DNA of 64,000 nucleotides from Lachnospiraceae bacterium UBA3310 (GCA_002361355.1 DESQ01000019.1:119542-183541); one strand, 5' to 3'; counted from the first letter of the stretch, positions 44,175-54,182 are shown. Notes: generated from the sequence alone by a model not told the origin. Translations and numbers: made by a program.

Positions 44175-46163
44175 TCAAAAAACGGAGTTTTGGCCTGTTA
44201 CAGGCAAATCATGCTGTTTCATCCACGGAATCAGCTCTGACAGTGTGATCGGCTTGCTATAGTAATAGCCTTGAAATCCATCGCATCCAAGCGTGCACAA
44301 TAAATCTTTCTGTTCCTCCGTCTCCACATACTCTGCGATGGTTTCAAAATGAAGCGAACCTCCAAGCTCTGTGATTGCAGCTATAATATCCCTATTTCTG
44401 TTGTTTTGCAAAACATCTTTCGTCAATGACCCGTCCAGTTTTACAACGCTGAAATAGTTGGTCTGCAGATACAGCAGCGATGTATGTCCCATGCCAAAAT
44501 CATCAATCAGGAATTTGTGGCCTTGTTCTTTTAACCGCCGCATCTTGTCCAGTACTTCCCTTGAAGAGATCAGCGCATCCTGCTCCGTAATCTCCAGCCA
44601 TAGTCTGCCGGGGGCGATGTGGTACTTGCCGATGCTGTTTGCTATACAAGATTCAAGCTTCTCCCATAAAAGCGATTCGTTTGTGATATTGACAGATATC
44701 TTAAACTCTGTACGGATCTCTTTTTCGATTTCCGAAATCGCATGCGCCACCTCATCAAACATGTATGTTTCTATGTCATGTAGTATTTTCTCTTCCCTTG
44801 CAAGCTGAATAATCAGGGGCGGATAAATAAATCCTGCAATCGGATGAATCCAACGAATCAGCGCCTCCGCACCAATACAGTTTCCTTCCGTGTTCGTTTG
44901 TGGCTGATACAGAAAAAACAGTTTTTTATCCCTGACTGCATCCTTCAAATCTTCGGCAAGTACCTTCGCTGTTCCGCCGAGCGCATCCCTGCGCCCTGTC
45001 AGTGGCATAATTGCATTGGCTTCCTCCTGCCTCTGCAATTCCGCAGTCAGCTCCTTTACATTTCTCACCATCTGCCTCTCCTTCTGCTCCTCGAACAGAC
45101 GTAAAAAAGGCAGATAAATCAAGACACCTGCCACCAGGCATACCGCCTGCAAAACGCTCCCTGCAACAGAACCTGTCGCCAGATAACCACTCAGAAATAC
45201 TGGTGTTGTCCATTCCACCTCTGCCACTACATGCGGAACAATTCCGGCATAAACCGCCATATAGGAGACCACGCACATCACCACCGGAACCAGAAGATAC
45301 GGAATCACAAAAATCGGGTTCAGTATAACCGGGATTCCAAAGGAAATGATCTCACTGATATTAAAAATAACTGTCGGGAAAGAAAGTTTTGCAATCTTTT
45401 TGATATTACCGTTTTTGGAAAATAACAATATAGCGATTACAAGACACAGGACGGAACCTGTACCGCCCATGCAGACAAATACATCCTGAAATGTCTTGTT
45501 GTACACCACATCCCCACTGATTACACCAAAATTCTCATATATGACAGAACCAAGTACATAACTTCCATGAATGCCGACAAACCACATACCATGCACCAAC
45601 AGCAGCATGACAATCGCAGCATAAAGGCCGTTTTGGGTTGGATCAAGCAGTTTTCTGACAACAATCTCCAAAATTTCCTGCAGGGAATCCACATGAAAAA
45701 CGGCCGCAGACACCTGACGCAGTATGACAAAAAACGCCACGACCAACAGAGCCGCAAAGGTATTGTGGCTCCCTAACGCCTCGACAGAAATGTTCCCTTA
45801 GGGAATTCCTGAAAATCCAATCAGGGAAACCACCGCAGTCAGCATCACTGTGACAGCCTCTCCCCTGCTCCTGTTTCTTTGCATCGCATAGCTATAACAA
45901 GTCGTCAGCGTCAGCCCTATAGCAAGAGAACCCTCTGATGCACTCCGGACAAGCCCCAGGAACACTGATATCCTTCCATTCCAAAGTCTTTCAAGGAACT
46001 CCTGATATCCGGCAAAAGGAAGGCTGCTTAACATCAATGCCACAGCACTGCCTAGCAATACCGGTATCATCATAACCATTCCCTGACGGACTGCCTTATT
46101 CAGGGGATTGTTGTCAAAATAATCTGATATCCAAAACAGTCTGTTTTTTACCCGTTCTTTCAT
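44175..46163 (-). pseudogene. PTS EIIC-EAL fusion (c-di-GMP phosphodiesterase) interrupted by one stop codon
   Basis: Two reading frames, 46163-45798 and 45797-44175, are in the same frame and are split only by TAA at 45800-45798 (codon 122 of 662). Before the stop are the first membrane segments of a cellobiose/lactose-type EIIC; after it GNISVEALGSHNTFAALL continues the same fold through about residue 360. A linker follows, then an EAL domain with all expected catalytic residues: EALIRW, NITNES, LEITEQ, DDFGMG, KLDGSL, IAEYVET, QGYYYSKP. EIIC-EAL fusions are known from other clostridia and are thought to couple sugar status to c-di-GMP breakdown. As read, no full-length product is made. A downstream GTG near 45746 has no ribosome binding site. 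Confidence 0.85.
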
Positions 46164-46191
46164 TTTTGTACTCTTTTCTCACAAGAACTTC

Positions 46192-48594
46192 CTAGCTTTC
46201 CAGATGAATCACGCCCATCCAGTAAAAGCCGATCACGTTTTTCTGCGCCTTGTCCGCCGCCTTCTGTGCAATGTCCGCAAATTCTTCGTCATCAATATCG
46301 TAACTGGTTCTAAGAACAGCGGCGCCATCATCAGAAATCGCTTCTGCAAGCCGGTCTGCAATTTCTTCCCTGTCAAAGAATCTACCTGCCGTGTGATAAT
46401 ATTCCAACCCGTCGCCGCCGGACACATAATCGGAAAGATTTCCATCCATAGCAAATCTTTCATCCTCAACCAGCGTTCCATATGCCGCGGTGTCAAAAAG
46501 ATTAAAAAGTGCATTTTCGATCAATTCATTATCATTGTTTGTGGCGTCCACAATATACCATTCGCCGTCAATTTTCACTTTATTCCACGCATGGGGCAGA
46601 CTGCCGTCAAGATATCCCGTCACCACAATGCTCTCGATTCCCGCCGCATCAGCCAAAAGCTTGAAAGCCGCGGCGTACCCGGCACACACGCCGACACCGT
46701 CCATTAGGATTCCATATGCCGTGAAGGAATCATAAAACGCCTCGTCCACATACATAAAATCGTTTTTCTCTGCATTGTCCAGCGCCTCATCGTCATATCT
46801 TGCATTCTGGCAGAGATACTCATTGATCGCCGTCTCTTTTTCCAGTTCGCTCATGCTATCGTCAATGATCTCGCCAGTCACTTCGGCCACCTTTGCCCGC
46901 ACAGCTTCCTGCTTTGCCGCCGTCATTTCACGGTCAAAATCATATTCCACATAAAGCGTTCGTCCTTCCGGATCATAGCCCGCATTCTGGATTCCAAGAA
47001 TCAACGGGTTCTGATACTGCGCCTCGAAAAAAGCGTCAACCACCTTATCCGGGTCTGCTGCCTCTGGAAATGCGGAGAGATCAATGGTTCCCACAGTATC
47101 CAGCATATGAAGGGCTATGTAAGCGCTCAGTGCAGAATTTGCCGTCACCGAAATGTCTTCCTGCACCGGTTCACTGCTTTCTTCCCCTTCGCCGGCGTCC
47201 TCGTCAATCCTTATTTCAGGCGCCACGCTGCCGCCCTTATTCCTCAGCTTTTCCTGCCTTTCCCTGACCTGCGCAAGATCCGCATCCAAATTATCCCAAT
47301 CAATGGTATCCGCGAGAATTTCTGTGGTAAACGGCGTCTGATCCGCCTTTGCAGAAATATAGTAGTAATTGTTATCTTCTTCCTTCTGTATGGAATCAAA
47401 ATCATAATCCAATACCTTTTGCGCCGTAGTACCGTCGCACATGGTCACACACATAATGGCAGGAAGATTCCGGGTTCCCTCAAAATGAAAAAAGCTCTCC
47501 TCATTGCTGTATCCCGCCTCCGTATTGGGAAGCATATGCGCCAAATCCTTTGCGCTCAAAAAATTGCCCGTTGCGGAACAGCCTTCACTATTGTAGGCGA
47601 CAATGCCGAAATATTCGCTATAATATTCGTCGTATGCCTCGCCCGTGTCAAATTCGCTCAGGAAATCGTCATTGTCCCTTTTCCACGCTTCGGAATCCTC
47701 CGAACTGTAATACTGGATAAACCGCCCGTTCAGCGACAATACCTTTCCTTCCTCATTATTGCTGTTATACTCTTCATCCTCTTCGCTCGTCCACTCCAGC
47801 CCCTGCACATCTGCAAAGACGCTGGTGTCCTCCCAGAATCCCTGTTCATCCTTATTGATCGTAAACAGCAGATATCCGTCTGCCCCCGGCACTTCTTTCC
47901 ATGAGAAACGGGCATAACCGTCATCCGTCTGGTCAAAGACAAGCTGTGGCGCCTGTGAGATTTCCGCGTCGACCCTGATCACTGTGATAACTGGTTTATC
48001 AAGACGTTTTCCCGTTGTCGTGTCCACGTTCGCCGCCAGATAATATTGCGGCAGCGTCCCCCATGCATATCCTTCGTCCTCTTTCAGGTAATTGCCGCTC
48101 AGAGCGCTCAGATCCACCTCGCCCGAGTCCATCTCCGCGATACCGTAAAACGGCGGTGTGATGGTAAGCGTCTTCGATGTCTCGTCATACTCCATGTCGC
48201 CCACTTCCATCGGATACTGCAATTCTGCATCCTGATAAACAACGAAGCAGTCGCTTAACTTATCATCCGATTCGTTGGGATTGTAGGAGAGCTCTAATGT
48301 GACAGGCTCATCGCGCTTTACCTTGATCACATTGCCATCATACTCTCCTGCCACAGTGCCTGCATACTGCTGCTTAAGCTGTTGTGCCAGCGCGTCACCG
48401 CCTGTCTTTGAAGCGGAATCAGACTCTATTTCATCTGTTTTTTCTTCTTTTTCTATCTTCTGGTCTGTCTCCTCTTCCTGCGCCGTCCCGCTGTCGGTGT
48501 CTGCCGACGGATTTTTGCCGCATCCTGTCATAACCATGGAAATTGCCAGCACTGCCGTGATACTTCGTTTAAACTGTACTATTCTCTTTTTCAT
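46192..48594 (-). CDS. Lipoprotein with transglutaminase-like domain
   Basis: 800 residues. Lipoprotein signal (MVMTGC, Cys25), an acidic linker, a long beta-rich region, and a C-terminal transglutaminase-core domain (about 580-730). The catalytic triad is visible: Cys in GVGVCAGYAAAFKLL, His in LPHAWNKVKI and Asp in WYIVDATNND. Such domains act as peptidases or cross-linkers at the cell surface; several clostridial lipoproteins carry them, but the substrate is unknown. It lies 28 bases upstream of the EIIC-EAL gene on the same strand, possibly in one operon. Confidence 0.85.
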   Translation of the reverse strand: MKKRIVQFKRSITAVLAISMVMTGCGKNPSADTDSGTAQEEETDQKIEKEEKTDEIESDSASKTGGDALAQQLKQQYAGTVAGEYDGNVIKVKRDEPVTLELSYNPNESDDKLSDCFVVYQDAELQYPMEVGDMEYDETSKTLTITPPFYGIAEMDSGEVDLSALSGNYLKEDEGYAWGTLPQYYLAANVDTTTGKRLDKPVITVIRVDAEISQAPQLVFDQTDDGYARFSWKEVPGADGYLLFTINKDEQGFWEDTSVFADVQGLEWTSEEDEEYNSNNEEGKVLSLNGRFIQYYSSEDSEAWKRDNDDFLSEFDTGEAYDEYYSEYFGIVAYNSEGCSATGNFLSAKDLAHMLPNTEAGYSNEESFFHFEGTRNLPAIMCVTMCDGTTAQKVLDYDFDSIQKEEDNNYYYISAKADQTPFTTEILADTIDWDNLDADLAQVRERQEKLRNKGGSVAPEIRIDEDAGEGEESSEPVQEDISVTANSALSAYIALHMLDTVGTIDLSAFPEAADPDKVVDAFFEAQYQNPLILGIQNAGYDPEGRTLYVEYDFDREMTAAKQEAVRAKVAEVTGEIIDDSMSELEKETAINEYLCQNARYDDEALDNAEKNDFMYVDEAFYDSFTAYGILMDGVGVCAGYAAAFKLLADAAGIESIVVTGYLDGSLPHAWNKVKIDGEWYIVDATNNDNELIENALFNLFDTAAYGTLVEDERFAMDGNLSDYVSGGDGLEYYHTAGRFFDREEIADRLAEAISDDGAAVLRTSYDIDDEEFADIAQKAADKAQKNVIGFYWMGVIHLES

Positions 48595-48692
48595 AATCCA
48601 TTTCTCCTCCTCCTATTGGCATTGCTATTTTAGCACGCACAAAATAAGATGGGAGAAATTTGTCTATTTGGCAGGTATTTTTGCATATATGG

Positions 48693-49988
48693 TTAACTGC
48701 AGACGTTATAAAGCGTCACAAACGCAGTGACTGCTCCGTCCCGCTCGTTGATGCTGAATTCCCCGCCCATTTTTTCCACATTGCGCCGCACACTTTTTAA
48801 GCCAACGCCATGCAGATGTTTATCTGCCGCCGAAGTCTGTGTAAAGTCAATGTCCCTTAAAACTGTCTGGTTACAGATCTTTATGCACAGATTATTTTTT
48901 ACCATGTAGATATTCACTTCAACATTGCTGCCCGGAATCTCTGCGCCAGCCCTGATCGCATTATCCAGGAGATTTCCAAGCACGGTAGAAAGGGCGGCCT
49001 GATCCAGCGAAAGATCTTCCGGCAGACTCACATTACAAAACATATGCAAATGATTGCTCTGGGAAAGGATCTGCTTGGAATTGAGGATCGAGTCAATACC
49101 GATATATCCGGACTGCACAATGCTTATTCCTTTTCTGATTTCATTCATTTCCGTGTGCAAATAATCCTTTAACTTTTCAAAATCCCCCGTTTGCGCCAGT
49201 TCTGTCATATAAATTAAATGATGCTTATAATCATGTATTTTCGATTCCCAAACCTCGTAGCTTTTTCTGTTTTCTTCCAAAGACTTGAGCAGCATCTCAT
49301 TGTGCATGCTCAAAAGCATGTTCTCCTGCCTGACGGCATATGTCCGCGCCAGTCTGACAATGTAAAAGAAAGATACAAGCGTCAGCGCCACCAACAATCC
49401 CCAGGCAAAAAAGTCCGTCAAACCGACCCGCCCCATCGACAAAAAATACTGAAACAGGAGCAGCGTCGTCACCAGAATCAGTATGGTCAGGGCCAGTAGA
49501 AAAATTACATATCGCCTTTCCATCTGAAACGTATTTTCCCTGATGTGATAAATCAGATAAATAATAAAAGACAGTACCAGAATATGAAGCACAATCGCTA
49601 TCACACCATATGCAGATTCTGTCAGAAAGAACGCAAACGGCTTACGGGTCGTCAGACTGCATATGGCCAGAATGCTAAAGTCCGTCATGGCAAGCATCAG
49701 CGTGTAAAACAAACTCAGCGCCGCGCATTTGAGATAATACTTTTTATATAAGATTACCTGTAAAAAATAAAAAATAAGGACAGAATACAACAGGCTTCTG
49801 ACCACCGTGCGCGGAAGGACAAGATCGCCGCCCCCAATTACCAGAACAGAAACAAATGCCATTACCATAAATGATAATTTTCGTTTTTTAAAATAATCTA
49901 TGTCCAGAAATACACTGCAAAAAACATAGCAGAGCCAGGTTTCCATTCCCACTGCCACATTGTTCGCTATCAAAAAAACCGCACTCAT
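48693..49988 (-). CDS. AgrC/GHKL-type sensor histidine kinase
   Basis: 431 residues. Six or so helices in the first 200 residues, then the dimerisation region with KIHDYKHHLIYM (phospho-His) and a GHKL ATPase domain (LGNLLDNAIRAG, GVGLKSVRRNVEKMGG). The start is the ATG at 49988, overlapping the regulator stop as ATGA and preceded by TTGGAGGG; the much longer frame upstream lies inside the regulator gene. AgrC-like kinases usually sense small peptides, but neither an AgrB protease nor an AgrD-like precursor was found next to it. Confidence 0.88.
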   Translation of the reverse strand: MSAVFLIANNVAVGMETWLCYVFCSVFLDIDYFKKRKLSFMVMAFVSVLVIGGGDLVLPRTVVRSLLYSVLIFYFLQVILYKKYYLKCAALSLFYTLMLAMTDFSILAICSLTTRKPFAFFLTESAYGVIAIVLHILVLSFIIYLIYHIRENTFQMERRYVIFLLALTILILVTTLLLFQYFLSMGRVGLTDFFAWGLLVALTLVSFFYIVRLARTYAVRQENMLLSMHNEMLLKSLEENRKSYEVWESKIHDYKHHLIYMTELAQTGDFEKLKDYLHTEMNEIRKGISIVQSGYIGIDSILNSKQILSQSNHLHMFCNVSLPEDLSLDQAALSTVLGNLLDNAIRAGAEIPGSNVEVNIYMVKNNLCIKICNQTVLRDIDFTQTSAADKHLHGVGLKSVRRNVEKMGGEFSINERDGAVTAFVTLYNVCS

Positions 49989-50719
49989 GAGTGATCCCTC
50001 CAATAATTTGAGATCGTTTCTGAAACCTCCCGCTGCCGGCGCCGGCTGACAGGTATCTCCAGTTCCTCCGCCCCATCCAGTACCACCGTTCCACTCTTGC
50101 GTGTCCTGACATGTCTGAGGTTCACCACACACCCGCTATGAACCTGGACAAAGGCATCATCCCACGCGTCAATTTCCGCTTTCAGCTCCCTTAGCTTTTT
50201 CCATACAAGGTAGGCTCTCCCCTGTACCACATACACGCACACACGCCTGTTTTCCATCTGGAAGTGCGTAATATCAGATATTTTAACAGGCAGTTCCCCT
50301 TCCTGCGTTTTTAAACAGATAAAGCTGCTTCTCTGCGCCATTATCTTTGCCACGGCCGCCTTCATCGCAGAAGGCAGTTTTTCTTTCATATATTCTTTTC
50401 TAATGTAACGAAAGGGCGCATACTGAAAAGACATGTACACAAATTCATCGTGCGCTGTCAAAAAAATCAATATCACATCTCTCTCCTCGTCGCGAATCAG
50501 TTTCGCAATCTCCAATCCGGATATATTGGGCATATCAATATCCAACAACAGGATGTCCATACGCTCACTCCCAGACCGGATTCTCCTGAGCAGGTCATTT
50601 GCATCCGTGTAGGCCATAATTTCCATTTCCTCCTCCCACGGCTGCATCATATCTGTTAAAAACTCTCTGGTCTGCCGTAATGCCTGAACATCATCGTCAC
50701 ATATAACCAGCTCTATCAT
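49985..50719 (-). CDS. LytTR-family response regulator (AgrA-like)
   Basis: 244 residues. Receiver domain with CDDD, Asp60 (LLLDIDMPNISG) and the Lys-like position in YIRKEYM, then a LytTR DNA-binding domain (about 140-240; ITHFQMENRRVCVY, FVQVHSGCVVNLRHV). The start at 50719 follows GAGGTGG. It forms an operon with the overlapping AgrC-like kinase. Targets unknown; the transglutaminase lipoprotein downstream is a neighbour candidate. Confidence 0.9.
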   Translation of the reverse strand: MIELVICDDDVQALRQTREFLTDMMQPWEEEMEIMAYTDANDLLRRIRSGSERMDILLLDIDMPNISGLEIAKLIRDEERDVILIFLTAHDEFVYMSFQYAPFRYIRKEYMKEKLPSAMKAAVAKIMAQRSSFICLKTQEGELPVKISDITHFQMENRRVCVYVVQGRAYLVWKKLRELKAEIDAWDDAFVQVHSGCVVNLRHVRTRKSGTVVLDGAEELEIPVSRRRQREVSETISNYWRDHS

Positions 50720-50739
50720 AATAAAACCACCTCGCATTG

Positions 50740-50773
50740 AAAATACCCGGTTCTCTCTGTGGTAAACCGGGTA
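50740..50773 (-). terminator. Intrinsic terminator after the TfoX-N gene
   Basis: TACCCGGTT (50773-50765 on the minus strand) and AACCGGGTA (50752-50744) form a nine-base stem followed by TTTTC. It lies 22 bases after the gene's stop and separates it from the regulator gene. Confidence 0.8.
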
Positions 50774-50795
50774 AAGATAAATGAGATACGGCTAT

Positions 50796-51119
50796 TTATG
50801 CTTTTTTCTTTTTCGGCCTCTTTTCCGGCAATTCCGGATACATTTCTTCCACCATTGCCTGTAACGCCTCTCTATCCTCCAAAATCGTCACCGGCAGCAT
50901 CGGTTTCGCTCCCTCATAGGGCGGCTCCGGCACACTGTCCGGCATATACTTTTTACTTGCTTCCGTAATTTTTACCAAAAATCCGCTACCATAAATGCCG
51001 CCAAATATCCGCTCTTTGTAATAGAAAATATAACCGCCCATCATGGGGATATTCCGTACATCTCCCAAGTCAGACAATTGATCCATAATATACGCCGCAA
51101 GTTCTTTGTTCTTTGTCAT
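50796..51119 (-). CDS. TfoX N-terminal domain protein
   Basis: 107 residues. Contains IPMMGGYIFYYKERIFGGIYGSGFLVKI, the typical TfoX_N core, and ends in a basic KKKKA tail. The protein has only this domain; it lacks the second domain of the competence regulator TfoX/Sxy, so function is not established. The start ATG at 51119 follows GAGGTG; a GTG two codons earlier overlaps that site. Confidence 0.85.
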   Translation of the reverse strand: MTKNKELAAYIMDQLSDLGDVRNIPMMGGYIFYYKERIFGGIYGSGFLVKITEASKKYMPDSVPEPPYEGAKPMLPVTILEDREALQAMVEEMYPELPEKRPKKKKA

Positions 51120-51311
51120 AAGCACCTCTATTCCTTCCGCAGCATTTTTTCCATAATTTCATAAGGCTCCTTTTTATTCTATTTGACAAACTTCCCTTAT
51201 TCTTTTAAAAATATTATACTATAAAGATATATTAAAATCTATGAAACTTCATATTATCAAAAACCCAGGCTTACAATTTATAACTGAGTGAGAAAAGAGG
51301 ACGCATAAAAA

Positions 51312-51743
51312 ATGATCAGAAAATTCGAACCGAAAGATACAAAGCGGGTTATGCAGATTTGGTTGGACTCGAATACGGAAGCGCATGATTTTATACCGGG
51401 CGACTACTGGCTGTCACAATATCAGTCCGTGCAGGAGCAGCTTTTACAGGCAGATATTTATGTGTATGAACAGGGTGGGAAAATATGGGGATTTGTCGGC
51501 ATGACAGGCGATTATCTTGCCGGGATTTTCGTCGATAAAAGACGCCGTTCCACGGGGATTGGAAAAAGCCTGTTGGCATGCATCAAGAAAATTTACCCCT
51601 CGTTTTCCCTGCATGTTTATCAAAAAAACCGGCGTGCGACAGATTTCTACCTGAGAGAGGGGTTGTCTATCGTGTCGGAAGGAACGGATGAAGACACGAC
51701 AGAAGCGGACTACACAATGGCATGGACAAAAGGCAGCCACTGA
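51312..51743 (+). CDS. GNAT-family N-acetyltransferase
   Basis: 143 residues with the GNAT fold: IRKFEPKDTKRVMQIW at the N-terminus, then GFVGMTGDYLAGIFVDKRRRSTGIGKSLLACI, where R-x-x-G-x-G/I-G binds acetyl-CoA, and YQKNRRATDFYLREGL. It is closest in form to YjaB-like acetyltransferases. The acceptor is unknown. AGAGGA precedes the ATG at slightly long spacing. Monocistronic. Confidence 0.88.
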   Translation: MIRKFEPKDTKRVMQIWLDSNTEAHDFIPGDYWLSQYQSVQEQLLQADIYVYEQGGKIWGFVGMTGDYLAGIFVDKRRRSTGIGKSLLACIKKIYPSFSLHVYQKNRRATDFYLREGLSIVSEGTDEDTTEADYTMAWTKGSH

Positions 51744-51757
51744 CACTGTGACTGCCT
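51731..51757 (-). terminator. Terminator of the MATE/DUF3737 operon overlapping the GNAT stop
   Basis: AGGCAG (51757-51752 on the minus strand) pairs with CTGCCT (51736-51731), with a CAC/GTG inner extension after one mismatch, followed on the minus strand by TTTTG. It overlaps the last codons of the convergent GNAT gene. Confidence 0.55.
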
Positions 51758-51802
51758 CAAAGCATACTCTAAAAAGCTATATTATCTTCACATTTTGACT
51801 AT

Positions 51803-52654
51803 TCAGGCACAACAGCTCTGCTTCTGTACCACAATCTCCGCCTTGGATTCCGGATCATCATGGATGATTTCCTCCACACACGGCACATAGATATGCCCAG
51901 ACCGGGGATTTTTGATGCTCAATACCGGTGTGGTAATCGTTGCCTCCACATCCGATTTTTCAAAGCTCAAATCCGTATCAATCATCTCACAGTTTATGAG
52001 TTTTAAATTTTTGCAGTAACACAAAGGCTGTGTCCCTATAATCTGACAATTCTCAAAGGTAACATTTTCACAATACCACGCAAGATATTCTCCTTTAATA
52101 ACGCTGTTGCGGACAGTCACGTTTTTGGCGTGCCAAAATGCGTCCTTTGTATCAAAAGTACAGCCCTCAAACACGGAGTCCTGAATATACTGGAAAGAAT
52201 ATTTTCCCTTCAATTCTACATTGGCAAAATTCAGACGCGCCGAACGCATCATGAAATATTCGCTCTGCACTTTAGAATCTCTCATTTCCATATCCTGTAC
52301 CGACCATCCAAACTCCGGCGAAATGATGTCGCATCCCTGCATTTTTACCCTGCCACATTCCCGCAGCGCCTTGATTCCGTGAAGTTTTGTGTCTGTGATT
52401 TCAATGTCTGTAGAATACCACAGCGCCGCACGACAAAGCTCTGTCATTTCCGAGTCTGCAATGATCAGTCCGTTGTCATGCCAGAAGGGATACCGGAGAT
52501 TGAAAAAGCAGTTAGAAACCCGGATGTCTTCGCTTTCCTTTAAGGCGCTTTCCCCGTCTGCCGGCCCGTCAAAGGCACAGTCTTTCAGTGTAATACTCCT
52601 GCTTCCATATAAAGCCCGTTCCATGTCAAAGGTTTGATTTTGCATAGTTTCCAT
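51803..52654 (-). CDS. DUF3737 family protein, right-handed beta-helix type
   Basis: 283 residues, no signal peptide or membrane segment. Repeating short strands with conserved C/N/F positions (ITLKDCAFDG, IRVSNCFFNL, VRNSVIKGEY, VTFENCQIIG, LKLINCEMID) fit a parallel beta-helix, characteristic of DUF3737. Function is not known. AAAGGAG precedes the ATG at 52654, which lies inside the end of the MATE gene (29-base overlap), so the two are co-expressed. Confidence 0.88.
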   Translation of the reverse strand: METMQNQTFDMERALYGSRSITLKDCAFDGPADGESALKESEDIRVSNCFFNLRYPFWHDNGLIIADSEMTELCRAALWYSTDIEITDTKLHGIKALRECGRVKMQGCDIISPEFGWSVQDMEMRDSKVQSEYFMMRSARLNFANVELKGKYSFQYIQDSVFEGCTFDTKDAFWHAKNVTVRNSVIKGEYLAWYCENVTFENCQIIGTQPLCYCKNLKLINCEMIDTDLSFEKSDVEATITTPVLSIKNPRSGHIYVPCVEEIIHDDPESKAEIVVQKQSCCA

Positions 52655-53996
52655 TGTAATAAACTCCTTTCATTCTCCCAAGCAGATAAAATATAAGCGG
52701 TATTGTCAGAATCTCGGCTGCCACGAAGGCAAGCCAAACCATATTCAGATTGCCAGTTCTCGACAGGAGAAAGGCAAAGCTGATGGGCAGAATCACCTGT
52801 CTCGCAACCGTCACATACATACTATAGCTTCCGTTCCCCAACGCCTGAAATGTGGTACTGATCACAAATTCAAACACGGAGAGCAGCCAGCTCACTGCAA
52901 GAATCCTGATCGCCGGTGTTCCAATGGCGCGCATGGTTTCCGTAGCATCAAACAGATTAAGAACTGAAACCGGAAATATCTCCAACAGTATCGTCACGAT
53001 TCCTGTCAGTATCATTGCATAGAGAAAGGCAAGGCGGATACTTTCATCCACTCTTTTCCTTTTTTGGGCGCCATAGTTATATGCCACGATCGGGATCAGA
53101 CCGTTATCAATCCCATGCACGGGAATCCCTGCGAGATTTTGTATTCTCGCACAGATTCCATATACGGCAACCGCCGTCGACGAGAATCCATACAAAATCG
53201 TATTCATTGCAATTCCCATCAGAGACACCAGTGCCTGCATGATGGAAGTAGGTATCCCCACACGCAGGATAGCAAGAAGCATATGTTTATCCTGCCGTAA
53301 TGTAAAGGCTATCGGAATTTCCTTATTATACCGGAGATTCAAAACCACTCCCAAAACCGCTCCGCAGCACTGCCCTATGACTGTCGCGACTGCCGCCCCG
53401 GCAGTTCCCATAGGCGCAAATCCCAGATATCCAAAAATCAGGATAGGGTCTAAGATCAGATTCACTCCCGCCGCCGTTCCAAGGGTTGCCAGAAATAACA
53501 TCGTTTTTCCGCTGGCAATGATCAGGCGATCAAACACCCACTGCATCATCTGGCCCAGCGAAAACAGCATACAGATTCTGAGATATGATATGCCGTATTC
53601 CGCAATCACCTGATTTCCTTCCGCCTGCCAGTAAAAATACTTCCTGACAGACAATACACTGCACAAAATGATCAGCAGCCATGCACATATCCCTAAGAAA
53701 ATTGCCGCAGAAGCCGTCTTTTTTACTTTTTCCCGGTTTTTCTCCCCCAGCGCCCTGGACACGGCAGCATTCAGCCCCACTGCAATACCACAGCCAAGCG
53801 CCGCCATAAGCTGCTGCACTGGAGACGCCATGGAAAGTGCAGTCAGTGCATCTTCGCTTACATGAGAGATAAAAATGCTGTCTACCATATTATACAGGTT
53901 ATTTGCAAGTAATGAAAGCATCAGCGGAACCGCTGTTTTGATCAATAATGTCGGAATCGGTTCCGTTCCCATTCTGTTTTCCGCTATCTCCGCCAT
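52626..53996 (-). CDS. MATE-family efflux protein
   Basis: 456 residues, 12 helices in two related halves. PLMLSLLANNLYNMVDSIFISH and IGQCCGAVLG are typical of DinF/NorM-type MATE proteins; ends with a short basic tail. Exports drugs or metabolites against Na+ or H+. Its promoter region holds a perfect TATAAT and an inverted repeat. Downstream DUF3737 overlaps it. Substrate unknown. Confidence 0.92.
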   Translation of the reverse strand: MAEIAENRMGTEPIPTLLIKTAVPLMLSLLANNLYNMVDSIFISHVSEDALTALSMASPVQQLMAALGCGIAVGLNAAVSRALGEKNREKVKKTASAAIFLGICAWLLIILCSVLSVRKYFYWQAEGNQVIAEYGISYLRICMLFSLGQMMQWVFDRLIIASGKTMLFLATLGTAAGVNLILDPILIFGYLGFAPMGTAGAAVATVIGQCCGAVLGVVLNLRYNKEIPIAFTLRQDKHMLLAILRVGIPTSIMQALVSLMGIAMNTILYGFSSTAVAVYGICARIQNLAGIPVHGIDNGLIPIVAYNYGAQKRKRVDESIRLAFLYAMILTGIVTILLEIFPVSVLNLFDATETMRAIGTPAIRILAVSWLLSVFEFVISTTFQALGNGSYSMYVTVARQVILPISFAFLLSRTGNLNMVWLAFVAAEILTIPLIFYLLGRMKGVYYNGNYAKSNL

Positions 53997-54046
53997 TTTA
54001 CCACCCCACGCTCTTCATAAAAACGGAAATTTCCTTTTCTGTCTTT

Positions 54047-54076
54047 ATTATAGCAATGGGTCTTATAGCATGGCAA
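54047..54076 (-). promoter_or_regulatory. Promoter of the MATE/DUF3737 operon
   Basis: On the minus strand TTGCCA (54076-54071), 18 bp, TATAAT (54052-54047): 11 of 12 consensus bases with slightly long spacing. It lies about 50 bases before the MATE start. Confidence 0.7.
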
Positions 54077-54089
54077 ATACTTATAGTAA

Positions 54090-54114
54090 ATACATACATA
54101 TGCCCTGTATGTAT
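54090..54114. repeat. 9-bp inverted repeat upstream of the MATE promoter
   Basis: ATACATACA (54090-54098) and TGTATGTAT (54106-54114), perfect arms with a seven-base centre, about 14 bases upstream of the -35 element. Suitable as a binding site for a dimeric regulator, position favouring an activator. The regulator is not recognisable nearby. Confidence 0.55.
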
Positions 54115-54182
54115 ATCTACTCAGAGAAGCTGCCTTTGCCTCCAGAATTGCCAGGGCGATCTTATGCCCCTTTTTCCATAAA

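Noticed and set aside
44175..45746. Treating the EAL frame as an independent gene
   Set aside because: It is in the same frame as the preceding EIIC segment, begins inside a membrane helix and has no ribosome binding site; a single gene with one stop is simpler.
53997..54182. A small gene in the interval between the MATE gene and the toxin remnant
   Set aside because: No frame has a ribosome binding site or sensible composition; the interval is explained by a promoter and an inverted repeat.
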